Shown: piece by piece, positions 25,118 through 33,401 of the stretch
Position numbering within the stretch: position 1 is the first letter of the stretch
Layout: each line of letters begins with the position of its first letter
Source: an uncultured Prevotellaceae bacterium
GTDB lineage: Bacteria; Bacteroidota; Bacteroidia; Bacteroidales; Bacteroidaceae
DNA: 64,000 bases
Direction of reading: 5' to 3'
Assembly (NCBI GenBank): GCA_900318685.1
Contig: ONLL01000003.1
Span: forward strand, 145,013-209,012
Notes under the pieces: model-generated
The model's input: only the letters and a program-made list of their open reading frames with translations
Database searches by the model: none
Told to the model about the DNA's origin: nothing
Translations under genes and position numbers: made by a program

Positions 25118-26539
25118 TTATTTGCTTTTGAGTATCTGCTCCAGTGTGACATCGGGATTGGCTTCTCCGAACACGTCCTTCTTCAGCTTGAGCTTGCGGT
25201 GCTGGACGGCTGAGATGGTGATGCAGTAGATGTTGCCGATGGTACGGTTGCTGAGTCCCAGTCGGGTGAGGATACACAGGCGGATGTCATCTTCCTGCAT
25301 GTTGGGGTACTCCTCCCTAAGGCGGGCAAAGCGGTTGTTGTCGATGGCGTTGAGCGTACGCTCTATCTCGCTCCACTCATGGGGCTTGAGGGTGATGAGT
25401 GAGTCGCCGCTTTGGTCAAGCTTCTTGATCACCTCAGTCCGCTCGAGGATGAAGTTCTGCAGGAATGTCACCACTTCGTTTGCCTGATGCAGCAGGGTCT
25501 TCTGGTGCTCTGCCTCCTGCCGCAGCTGATGTTTCTCCTGACGTTGTGCCTGCATCCTATACCTTACCACCACCACGATGGCTCCGATGACGATGAGCGA
25601 TGCAATCACTACCGTCAGAAGCATACGCGCGTATAGCTGTGAGCGGTATTCCAGCCGCTGGTTCTCCATCTCCTGACTTAGCGTCGCCTGATAGTACTGG
25701 TCCTTCTGTTCAAGCGCCTTGTAATAGAAGTCCTCCGCTTGTTCGAAGGCTTCGGCCACGCTGTCTTCTACCTGTGTGGCTCCCAGCCGACGGAGTGCTA
25801 TTCTGGCGAGGCTGCTCTGAACGATATAGGCCAGGTGCACATTGTCGCCGGCTTCAATCTGCCGATAGGCTGTTTCGGCCGAGTCGAGCATGTCGAGGCA
25901 GAGGTAGCTGCGGGCTAGAACCTGTAGGATGCCTGGCCTGAGGTCGGCAAGCCCCTCTCTGTCTCCCCCCTCTTGGGGAAGTAGGGATTTTGCCTGATGG
26001 GCATAATCGATGGACTGCCGATAGTCTTCCTTCGCCCATGCGATGTTAGCAAGGCTGGTGAGTGTCTGGCACATCAGGTCGGTCATCTGGTTTTTCTCAG
26101 CGATGTCGTATGCACGATGGACGAGATCGAGTGCTTCATCGTAAGAGCCCTCTGTAATGAATGCCACTTGTGCCGCGTATGTGCCGGCATAGTCGAGCAG
26201 GATGACAAGGTTGCGCTCATCGTCGGGATGCTGCTCATAGACGGTCAGGGCTTTCTTCATCAGTTGCAAGGCCTCCTCGGGATTGCCCTGGGACAAGGCA
26301 TCTGCCAATCGCTGGTACGCGATATAATTGGTGTGCCAGTCCTCGGCCTTTTCCGACAATAGGATGGTCTTCCGGAGTAAAGTCTCACCCAGAAGGACGC
26401 TGTCGTTGGCCAAAGCAGCCTCGGCTTCCTCCAGACAGCGTGCTGCCGTCTGTGCATCTGACTCCTGTTGCGGATGACCGCAAGCTATCAGCAGGATGCC
26501 GATGATGAATATATGTAATGGTCTTTTAAACATAGCCAT
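25118..26539 (-). CDS. Membrane-anchored TPR sensor with cytoplasmic helix-turn-helix
   Basis: This is a 473-residue one-piece regulator. A lipobox-like N-terminus (LLIAC, Cys20) or signal anchor leads to TPR repeats at about 30-290 (NPEEALQLMKKALTVYEQHP, GSYDEALDLVHRAYDIAEKN), which would be periplasmic. One membrane helix spans 307-327. A coiled coil follows (QRQEKHQLRQEAEHQKTLL). The cytoplasmic end at about 415-455 is HTH-like (DIRLCILTRLGLSNRTIGNIYC, then ISAVQHRKLKLKKDVFG). Proteins with this plan in Bacteroidetes are thought to sense outside signals and control neighbouring surface-protein genes. It lies directly upstream of the 22497 and 18275 genes on the same strand, so those are the likely targets. 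Its last 79 bp are duplicated at 17976. Confidence 0.83.
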   Translation of the reverse strand: MAMFKRPLHIFIIGILLIACGHPQQESDAQTAARCLEEAEAALANDSVLLGETLLRKTILLSEKAEDWHTNYIAYQRLADALSQGNPEEALQLMKKALTVYEQHPDDERNLVILLDYAGTYAAQVAFITEGSYDEALDLVHRAYDIAEKNQMTDLMCQTLTSLANIAWAKEDYRQSIDYAHQAKSLLPQEGGDREGLADLRPGILQVLARSYLCLDMLDSAETAYRQIEAGDNVHLAYIVQSSLARIALRRLGATQVEDSVAEAFEQAEDFYYKALEQKDQYYQATLSQEMENQRLEYRSQLYARMLLTVVIASLIVIGAIVVVVRYRMQAQRQEKHQLRQEAEHQKTLLHQANEVVTFLQNFILERTEVIKKLDQSGDSLITLKPHEWSEIERTLNAIDNNRFARLREEYPNMQEDDIRLCILTRLGLSNRTIGNIYCITISAVQHRKLKLKKDVFGEANPDVTLEQILKSK

Positions 26540-26563
26540 CGTTTTCTAGTTATTTCCTGGCTG

Positions 26564-26571
26564 CAAAGTTA
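26564..26571 (-). promoter_or_regulatory. -7 box of the regulator and surface-protein cluster
   Basis: TAACTTTG on the minus strand, 24 bases upstream of the regulator start codon. A clear -33 box is not visible. Confidence 0.5.
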
Positions 26572-26780
26572 CGATTTTTTTTTCAAAGTTGTATCAGTTG
26601 CCTATGGAAAAGACGGGAATGAGGAAGAATTAAAAACGGCTAGATATCAGCGAAATATGAAATACAGACCCGTTCACCCTATGGAAAATTATTCATAGGG
26701 GTATGGAAAGAAAGCGAAAATGCCTTCAGAATGTATCTCTCGGGTCCAATAATGTATAAGAGTAAAAGTTACACCTCTTT

Positions 26781-26841
26781 CCACAAACGACCGAACAAAT
26801 CCGCCACAAACGACCGAACGAATCCGCCACAAACGACCGAA
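26781..26841. repeat. Three tandem 23-bp CCACAAACGACCGAA units upstream of an ATPase gene
   Basis: Units start at 26781, 26804 and 26827 with a 23-bp period; each has CCACAAACGACCGAA followed by an 8-bp part such as CAAATCCG. They end 15 bp before the -33 box of the AAA_14 gene. Binding sites for a regulator are plausible. Confidence 0.8.
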
Positions 26842-26855
26842 AATCCACCAAAATA

Positions 26856-26887
26856 TTTGGATTTATCAATTATTATTTGTACTTTTG
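26856..26887 (+). promoter_or_regulatory. Promoter of the second AAA_14 ATPase gene
   Basis: TTTG (26856-26859) and TACTTTTG (26880-26887) are spaced by 20 bp, an excellent Bacteroidetes promoter. It sets the start codon at 26907 rather than at 26877. Confidence 0.75.
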
Positions 26888-26906
26888 CACCATCAACTGC
26901 ATAAAG

Positions 26907-28184
26907 ATGGATAAAATGTACAAACCGAGGATTGCCGATAAGCTGCTTGCCCGTAAACTGGCGGGCAAGGGGGCAGTATTAATAGAAGGGCCGAAATGGT
27001 GCGGCAAGACGACGACGGCTCGTCAGCAGTGCAAAAGTCAGCTTGACCTGGGTGACACCGATGCGCTGAAACAGAGCAGGCAGATGATGGAGATCAGTTC
27101 GAAGATACTGCTACAGGGAGGTACGCCCAGACTGATTGACGAGTGGCAGACAATACCAGAATTGTGGGATGCCATTCGCAATGAAGTAGACAAGCGAGGA
27201 GCTTTTTCACAGTTCATCCTCACGGGATCCAGCGTGACACCTCAAGCCGACGAGACCACACACAGCGGTACTGGCCGCATCGCAAGAATCAAGATGCGCC
27301 CGATGAGCCTGTTTGAATCGGGTGAGTCGACCGGAAGTGTCAGTTTGAGCAGTCTTTTCGAAGGGAACACTTTTGAACCGCAACCCAACAACATAGACCT
27401 GCAACGCATAGCCTATCTGACTTGCCGGGGTGGTTGGCCACAGGCAACGCTGTTAGAGGGTGACATCGCCCTGGACCAGGCATTTAGCTATGCTGATGAT
27501 GTGACTGAACGCGACATACAGCGAGTAGATGGCGTAAAGCGCAGCGCAGAGCGCACAAAACTGCTGCTACGATCGTATGCAAGGAATATCTCACAGCAAG
27601 TGTCATATGGCACCATCAAGGCCGACATGCAGTCGAACGATGCCAATACGCTCGACGAGGATACCATCGCAGACTACATCAAGGCACTGAAAAAGCTCTT
27701 TGTCATTGAAGACCTGACATCCTGGAATCCTAATATCCGCAGTAAGTCGGCCATTCGTACTGGCGATACCCGCCATTTCGTTGATCCTAGTATAGGCACT
27801 GCCGCACTGGGCTTAGGTCCAAACGACCTGATTAACGATCTTGACTCATTCGGACTTATCTTTGAAGATCTGGTCGTGCGTGACTTGCGAGTATTCGCAG
27901 AAGCTCTCGATGGAAAGCTATATCACTATCGGGATAGTTCCGGGCTGGAATGTGACACCGTGCTGCATCGCCGTAACGGTACATACGCGCTGATAGAAGT
28001 GAAACTGGGTGGAGAGAAACTGATAAATGATGGTGCTGATGCACTGAAGACACTGGCCGAAACCATTGACACCACGAAGATGAAGGCACCTTCGTTTATG
28101 ATGGTTGTCACGGCAGTGGGTCCATACGCCTACCAGCGTCCTGACGGTGTGTTTGTTGTTCCCATCGGCTGCCTGAAGGACTAG
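26907..28184 (+). CDS. AAA_14/DUF4143 P-loop ATPase (second copy)
   Basis: This 425-residue soluble protein has Walker A GPKWCGKT at residues 28-35 and Walker B LIDEWQ at 76-81. These are followed by FILTGSSVTPQ and the DUF4143 part, ending with YRDSSGLECDTVLHRRNGTYALIEVKLG. That last motif (D...ExK) is the PD-(D/E)XK-like signature seen in this family. It belongs to a different subgroup from the one at 5911 (only weak similarity). Function is unknown; proposals in the field include nuclease-like or toxin-related roles. It is monocistronic, transcribed away from the regulator cluster, with a 23-bp repeat array upstream. Confidence 0.88.
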   Translation: MDKMYKPRIADKLLARKLAGKGAVLIEGPKWCGKTTTARQQCKSQLDLGDTDALKQSRQMMEISSKILLQGGTPRLIDEWQTIPELWDAIRNEVDKRGAFSQFILTGSSVTPQADETTHSGTGRIARIKMRPMSLFESGESTGSVSLSSLFEGNTFEPQPNNIDLQRIAYLTCRGGWPQATLLEGDIALDQAFSYADDVTERDIQRVDGVKRSAERTKLLLRSYARNISQQVSYGTIKADMQSNDANTLDEDTIADYIKALKKLFVIEDLTSWNPNIRSKSAIRTGDTRHFVDPSIGTAALGLGPNDLINDLDSFGLIFEDLVVRDLRVFAEALDGKLYHYRDSSGLECDTVLHRRNGTYALIEVKLGGEKLINDGADALKTLAETIDTTKMKAPSFMMVVTAVGPYAYQRPDGVFVVPIGCLKD

Positions 28185-28248
28185 TCTAACTTTCCCGCGC
28201 CAGACGGAGTAGCGGACAAGCCTTCAGATCTTATTACTCAAAGTCCTG

Positions 28249-28395
28249 CTAGAGGTGGAGGGTATGCCCCATGCGCTGCTTCTTAGTCTGCAGGTAGCGG
28301 AGGTTGTACTCGTTGGGGGTGACTTCGATGGGCACGTTCTCTACAATGCATCTTGTGGCCACCAAGGTGACGCAGCATCTGTGCACCACAGCCGC
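28249..28395 (-). pseudogene. ribBA: Duplicated 3' fragment of ribBA
   Basis: 28249-28348 is identical over 100 nt to 37301-37400, the true 3' end of ribBA (coding [18 protein letters not shown] to the stop). 28349-28395 continues to match ribBA less well ([12 protein letters not shown] region). Like the main copy it lacks about 20 codons around the NNPxK motif and changes frame at the junction, but it keeps three extra codons (HKM). There is no start signal. It forms a direct repeat with the main copy 9.05 kb away. Confidence 0.88.
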
Positions 28396-28401
28396 ATCGC
28401 G

Positions 28402-28456
28402 CCCCCAGCAGAGCCTCCGCCCCACAACAGGCTGTGGGGTGGGGGCGTCTTGGGGG
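28402..28456. other. GC-rich inverted repeat just after the FISUMP gene stop
   Basis: CCCCACA (28420-28426) and TGTGGGG (28433-28439) form a 7-bp stem with a 6-nt loop. Outer C-run 28402-28406 and G-run 28452-28456 can extend it. It starts 12 bp past the stop codon of the gene at 28468. No T-run follows, so it is a poor intrinsic terminator. Confidence 0.65.
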
Positions 28457-28467
28457 AGAGGATGCAC

Positions 28468-30024
28468 TCATTCTGAGAGCCGCACAGGGCGCACACTCCG
28501 GCCGTGGTAGCGGCTGCCGTTGTACGTGCCGATGAAGCCCGAGTGGAAGTACAGGCCACGCGCATTGTTCGGGTAGCTCCCGCCGAGCGTGCGCGACCAG
28601 TAGTTGCCGTCCGACCCCGCTTCGCCGAGCGAGCTATTGTCGCGGTCGCCTGCGGCGGGCAGAAAAATGAAGTTGCCTTCATATCCAGCAACCTTACTTG
28701 TGATTTTCCTGCCATAGACACCGTTTTGAGTGGTCCACTCAGTAGTAGTGTAATCGCTGTTGATCAGCTCTGCAAACTGTTCAATGCTCGGCATGCGCCA
28801 GGCCGGGCCCCAGTTGACGTAGGCGGCATCGTCCTCCAGGTCGAGCTCGGTCTTGTTGTCGGTAAAGCCGTTGTAGCCGTAACTACTGTCCGTGCAGTAC
28901 TTGGTCATGGTCGACGAAGAGCCTTCGCACCACTTGTAGGTGCTCCAGTTGAAGTTGGTCTTCCCATCGTTGTAGCCAGCGGTTTCGCCCCATGCGAAGT
29001 AGTCGCCGTAGTCCTCGGGGCTCGTGGCACCGATGTTACAGGTGGCCCAAAGTGTGCCGCTGGGCAAGCCGAGGTCGACGTAAGTGCTGGGATCGAGAAT
29101 GTATACAATACAGGTCGCCGTCACGCCACTGCCGTCAGCAGCCTCGCAGGTGATGGTGGCAATGCCGTAGCCGTAGGCAACCACGCAGCCATTCCTCAAG
29201 AAAGCAACATCCTCGTTACTACTGCTCCATGTGACGTTCTTGTTTGCGGCATTCTCAGGCAGAACGGTGGCAGTAAGGCGAACGAGCTCGTCGAGTTGCA
29301 AAACTGCTGTGGTCTGCGACAGCACGATGCTTGTCGCCATCTGTTTCACCGTTACGCTACAAGTGGCCGTCTTATTGTTGCCGCTCGTCTTGGCAGTGAT
29401 GGTGCAGGTGCCGCCGGCGACGGCGGTCACGAGGCCATTGGCATCGACGGTGGCCACGCTCTCGTCGCTGCTCGTCCATGTGATAGTGGCGAAGGCTTCA
29501 GCGGGCGTGATGGTGGCGGTGAGCTGGGCGGTGGTGCCGCTGTTGATGGTGAGCGACGTCTGGTCGAGGGTGATGCCAGTGGCCAACGAGGTGGACTTGG
29601 TGTAATAGGTGAACACTCCTGTGGCATAGTCCACCGTGAGCAGGTACTCGCTTTCTGCCTTGATGATGGGCAGCACCTTGACCGGGCGCTTCTGGGCGCT
29701 GAGGAACAGCAGGCGGCCCGTCATGGGCATAAACTCATAGCTGGCAGCACCGGGATAGTCGGTGGTGCCGTCGTCGCTAAGCGTGAACGACCAGCCTTCC
29801 GGCGCATACCATGTGCCGACGACCAGCGCATTGTCCACCTTGAAAGGGTCGCCGCCCAGGCTGATGGTCTGCATGGGCGACTTGCCCAGAATCACGTCCA
29901 CTAAGCTCACGGCATCGGCAATGGTGAGGTCGTTGTCGTCGTTCATGTCGCCCTTCACGATGGTCTGGGCATTCACGGCTGTTGCTGCGAAGAGCAGCAT
30001 CAGGGTAAAGATTGTTTTTCGCAT
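28468..30024 (-). CDS. Secreted Big_2/FISUMP surface protein with dockerin-like start
   Basis: This 518-residue exported protein has these parts in order: signal peptide (1-20); an EF-hand, dockerin-like segment GDMNDDNDLTIADAVSLVDV at 25-44; an unassigned beta domain (55-145); two Big_2 immunoglobulin-like domains at about 149-228 (LDQTSLTINSGTTAQLTAT) and 232-309 (LSQTTAVLQLDELVRLTAT); and a FISUMP (Fibrobacter major paralogous) domain at 314-518, starting YVDLGLPSGTLWATCNIGA and ending GRSVRPVR. The FISUMP fold is C-type-lectin-like and often found in adhesins. It has its own promoter at 30196 and a leader of about 165 nt. It lies immediately inside the ribBA-bounded segment. Confidence 0.87.
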   Translation of the reverse strand: MRKTIFTLMLLFAATAVNAQTIVKGDMNDDNDLTIADAVSLVDVILGKSPMQTISLGGDPFKVDNALVVGTWYAPEGWSFTLSDDGTTDYPGAASYEFMPMTGRLLFLSAQKRPVKVLPIIKAESEYLLTVDYATGVFTYYTKSTSLATGITLDQTSLTINSGTTAQLTATITPAEAFATITWTSSDESVATVDANGLVTAVAGGTCTITAKTSGNNKTATCSVTVKQMATSIVLSQTTAVLQLDELVRLTATVLPENAANKNVTWSSSNEDVAFLRNGCVVAYGYGIATITCEAADGSGVTATCIVYILDPSTYVDLGLPSGTLWATCNIGATSPEDYGDYFAWGETAGYNDGKTNFNWSTYKWCEGSSSTMTKYCTDSSYGYNGFTDNKTELDLEDDAAYVNWGPAWRMPSIEQFAELINSDYTTTEWTTQNGVYGRKITSKVAGYEGNFIFLPAAGDRDNSSLGEAGSDGNYWSRTLGGSYPNNARGLYFHSGFIGTYNGSRYHGRSVRPVRLSE

Positions 30025-30124
30025 AGTTGAAATGGTTTTGCACAGATACGCACTACGCAGACGCTTCAGTTGCCATCTGCCTGCTGTAGGTTTGGAAGTT
30101 GCGAAGTTCAGAGTTCACAACGAC

Positions 30125-30203
30125 AGACGTTCGAAAACGTCTTTCTCATATATGAGACCGCCCGCTGCCCACAAGTAGGCTGACAAGCGACGATGCAAAG
30201 GTA
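30125..30203 (-). promoter_or_regulatory. Promoter and leader hairpin of the FISUMP gene
   Basis: TACCTTTG on the minus strand (30196-30203) is the -7 box. In the leader, AGACGTT-TTCG-AACGTCT (minus strand, 30142 to 30125) is a perfect 7-bp stem capped by a TTCG tetraloop, an unusually stable RNA hairpin. The rest of 30025-30543 shows no convincing gene. Confidence 0.55.
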
Positions 30204-30477
30204 CGAATAATTCTTCAATCGGCCAAATGATACGCCGTTTTTTCTGATTTAACGAACTGAAAAAGCAGAAAGTAAAAAGCCAAAGACTGCTATCTTTGTC
30301 ACCATAAATGTTGCCCGCAACTCGATGAGTATCAGTCGATGTTGAAGAGGTGAATTTCATTTCCCGCCGAGTTCAAGCGTCTGCGCGGTATGGTGACGTA
30401 TGCCCCCTCTTTGCGCACGTCGGCCAGCCTCTTGGATGATGCTTCCACGGGGCTTTGCTGTGCCTGGTGACCGATGC

Positions 30478-30508
30478 GCGCTACCAAAACAAGTTGTTTT
30501 GGTAGCGC
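30478..30508. other. Perfect 15-bp stem hairpin after the outer-membrane gene
   Basis: GCGCTACCAAAACAA (30478-30492) and its complement (30494-30508) are separated by one base. It lies 36 bp past the stop of the gene at 30544 and may be a transcript end or a small palindromic site. No T-run is present. Confidence 0.65.
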
Positions 30509-30543
30509 AAGTCAATGCCTTTGATCAGCAAAGTCGCGATGCG

Positions 30544-33393
30544 TCATTTCTTCTTGGGCTGTTTATTGAACTTATACGTTACGCTGAAGAGTATGTAGGA
30601 AGGCAACGACACGGTGTGGGTCTCACGGATGCCGCGCTCGTTGACGACGTATGCCACGCTCTTGTATTGACGGAGTATGTCGATGGCTTGCAATTTCAGG
30701 CCTATCTTGTTTTTCAGTATCGACTTCGATATGCTCATGTCCCATTCGCACATCAACTTGTTCAGTTCGTCGCTCGCATAGCCTTGGCGTTTGATCAACA
30801 CACACTCTGATTCCAAGTCTATGCCGAGAGGAAGATTGGCCGTGAACCAGATGTTGCCCTTATAGTCCCATGTATCGCGATAGCCCATGTCGGCCCGCCC
30901 ACTAAGCGGCTTCCTCCATTCGGCGCTCAGACGGAACCCTCCCAAAACGCTCTTATAACGGCTGCGGAATTGCGCGTGAGCTTCCTGATTGAGCTCATTG
31001 TTGTCAAACTGCGTGGGCATACCCGTAGCTCCATCGGCAGTGAAGTTCTTCATCCGCTGGTAACTGCTCCGCAGACTGAAAGTGAAGGTGACTTTGAGTT
31101 TCGACCATCCGAAGAGCAGTTGCCCCCGGTTGTTGAGCTGCAGCTCCCATGTGCCGTTCACATTGTCGGGCCTGTTGGTGTACACGCCCGTATCATAGCG
31201 GTAGGTGCTGACGATTCGGTTGAAATAGTTTATATAAGTCAAAGTGTGGCGCAGATAGGCCGACCTGTTCTTCATCGGCCAGTCCCATGAAAGGTCGGTC
31301 TCCCATGTGGCGGGTGACTTCAGGTGGGCATTGCCCTGATAGATGTTGATGCGGTCGGAGGTCAGGGGCAGAGTGATGAGCTGTGTGGCATCGGGCAGCT
31401 TACGGCTCAGCGCTGTCTGTGCATAGAACCTCCACAACGAGCTGCTGGCGTTGTCACCCCGCCATTTGGAATAGGTGAACGACAGCGAGGGCTCGAAGAA
31501 CACTGGCGACTGCACGAGAGAGGTGTCGACCGTGTACCGTGTGTAGCTCGTGTGGCGGTCGGTGAACGACAACGGCAGATACATATATATGGATGTGCGC
31601 AGCTTCTTGTCCTGAACCAGCGACTCGTACTTATAGTCCATACCCACGGTGTATCGGCTCTCGCTCATCCGCCGGTCATAGCTGTTTATGTCATCGGGCA
31701 GCAGTGAGGTGGCATCCATGATGGTCTCGTGGTCTTTGTCGCGGTTGTATTTGTATCTGACATAGAACTTCATGTCTGTGCCAAAGAACAGACGCGATGT
31801 CTTATACGAGGCGTATGCTCCGGCACCGACATGGGTGTCGGGACGGTCGATGGCCTCCGCGACATCGTTCTGCCGGCGGCCTTGGCTCCACGTCAGGTAG
31901 CGGTTGAAGCGGTCGGTATCGGCGCTGCGCCTTGTGTAGTCAGCCTCTGCGTTGCAGTCCAACAGGTCGCCGGAACGGAGCTTTTGGGAAACATAAAAAC
32001 CCTGCGATGCTCCGTACTCTTTCTGCCGGCTCCTCACCCAGCGGTTGCGCGCACTGATCATGGAAGGGTCGCCAGAGTGCCACTCCTTGCTGAAGAGGGA
32101 ATCAAGGACGATGAGTCCACCGTCCAGGCCGGTGTCGGTTTCTGACTCAAAATAGCGCTCATCGCTCTCCTCCTTCCTGTTGTTGAAGTTCAGCCGCGTC
32201 CTGCTCTCCATCCAGAAGGGCAGCTTCAGCGTGTAGTTGTTGGCCAGCGATACGCCTAGGCTTCTGTTGATGCGTGAGTTTTGCAAGGTGCTGAAGGTGC
32301 TGGCACCGTTGTGGAACGTCTCTTGAAACTCGTCGCTGCCCCGCTTTGCCTTTTTGCGTGTCAGCTCCGCCGTCAGCACGTTCTTATGGTGCTTGTGCTC
32401 TGTCAGTAGCTCTGCCGTCAGCAGATGACTGGTGGTGCGCCCGTCTCTCGAGGCATTATCGTCGAGCCAGCCGCTGGATGAATAGTCGTTCATGTTCAGG
32501 TTGTTCATGCCGCCCACGATGGCAAACCGCGAGACATCGGTGAAACGAAGACCGAACAGGCGGGCGAGGTAGGCATGCTCCGTACCGGCCCCCACCCCCA
32601 CATTGGCCATATAGCCCTTGCTGTATTCCTTCTTCAGGTTTACGTCCATCACGTATTCCTTCTCGGCACTCTCGTCGCGCAGTGCCTTGGCCTTCTCGGT
32701 CATCTGGTCGTACACCTTGATCTCCTTCACCGTGTAGTACGGCAGGTTCTCCAGCATCAGGTTGTTCTTGCCACGGAAGAAATCCTTGCCGTTGAGCAGC
32801 AGGTTTTCCACCTTTCTGCCATTGACGAATATCTCGCCCTGCTTGTTCAGCTCCGTGCCGGGCATCTGCTTAATCAGTGCATCAAGCATCGAGCCGTCGG
32901 CCACGTTGAAGGCATCGGCATTGTACACCAAGGTGTCGCCGCGATAGTACATCTTTACTTTCGTGGCCGTCACCACCACCTCGTCGAGTATCTGGTAGGT
33001 GAAGCGACTTTTCCGCTTCATGAACTGGTCGGGCAGGCTATAGTAGTTCTGCTTGCCCACCTGCTTCAGTGAATGGGCGGTGAGGAGCGTCTGGTAATCG
33101 GGATGCACCATCTTGATGATGCACGATCGGAACGCCTTGTCTCTTTTCACCTTGAACGAGCAGCGGCCGTTGTTTGACTGAAGGCTGTCTATCACTACGC
33201 TGTCCTTGGTCATCAGGTAGGCCTTCACGTCGTTGACGCTCGCCCCTGTAAAATTGTCAAGGACATTAAAGTTCATCCTGTAGTACTCACGTCCGATGCT
33301 CGGATCCAGATTGCCCGATACAATTACGACTTGCGCCTGTGCCGCCATGACGGCAAGCGCGAGGATGATGGTGATGAGTTGCCTTCTGTTCAT
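30544..33393 (-). CDS. TonB-receptor-like outer-membrane beta-barrel protein
   Basis: This 949-residue protein has a signal peptide (about 1-20), an N-terminal carboxypeptidase-regulatory-like beta domain (30-130), a plug-like region (YQILDEVVVTATKVK, then MLDALIKQMPGTELNKQGEIFVNGRKV) and a long beta barrel ending KFNKQPKKK. This is the pattern of the Bacteroidales outer-membrane beta-barrel family (OMP_b-brl_3) rather than SusC; no SusD partner is present. Residues MLENLPYYTVKEIKVYDQ are a family hallmark. It follows a broken paralogue by 8 bp on the same strand and both are preceded by a membrane regulator. The substrate is unknown. Confidence 0.85.
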   Translation of the reverse strand: MNRRQLITIILALAVMAAQAQVVIVSGNLDPSIGREYYRMNFNVLDNFTGASVNDVKAYLMTKDSVVIDSLQSNNGRCSFKVKRDKAFRSCIIKMVHPDYQTLLTAHSLKQVGKQNYYSLPDQFMKRKSRFTYQILDEVVVTATKVKMYYRGDTLVYNADAFNVADGSMLDALIKQMPGTELNKQGEIFVNGRKVENLLLNGKDFFRGKNNLMLENLPYYTVKEIKVYDQMTEKAKALRDESAEKEYVMDVNLKKEYSKGYMANVGVGAGTEHAYLARLFGLRFTDVSRFAIVGGMNNLNMNDYSSSGWLDDNASRDGRTTSHLLTAELLTEHKHHKNVLTAELTRKKAKRGSDEFQETFHNGASTFSTLQNSRINRSLGVSLANNYTLKLPFWMESRTRLNFNNRKEESDERYFESETDTGLDGGLIVLDSLFSKEWHSGDPSMISARNRWVRSRQKEYGASQGFYVSQKLRSGDLLDCNAEADYTRRSADTDRFNRYLTWSQGRRQNDVAEAIDRPDTHVGAGAYASYKTSRLFFGTDMKFYVRYKYNRDKDHETIMDATSLLPDDINSYDRRMSESRYTVGMDYKYESLVQDKKLRTSIYMYLPLSFTDRHTSYTRYTVDTSLVQSPVFFEPSLSFTYSKWRGDNASSSLWRFYAQTALSRKLPDATQLITLPLTSDRINIYQGNAHLKSPATWETDLSWDWPMKNRSAYLRHTLTYINYFNRIVSTYRYDTGVYTNRPDNVNGTWELQLNNRGQLLFGWSKLKVTFTFSLRSSYQRMKNFTADGATGMPTQFDNNELNQEAHAQFRSRYKSVLGGFRLSAEWRKPLSGRADMGYRDTWDYKGNIWFTANLPLGIDLESECVLIKRQGYASDELNKLMCEWDMSISKSILKNKIGLKLQAIDILRQYKSVAYVVNERGIRETHTVSLPSYILFSVTYKFNKQPKKK

Positions 33394-33401
33394 GATGGTC
33401 T

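Noticed and set aside
28504-29904. A 466-codon open frame on the plus strand
   Set aside because: It is antisense to the FISUMP protein, whose Big_2 and FISUMP domains are clear.
30300-30540. A possible 57-codon gene fragment on the minus strand ending in EIHLFNID
   Set aside because: No start signal, no recognised family, and it runs through a perfect hairpin; support is too weak to call.
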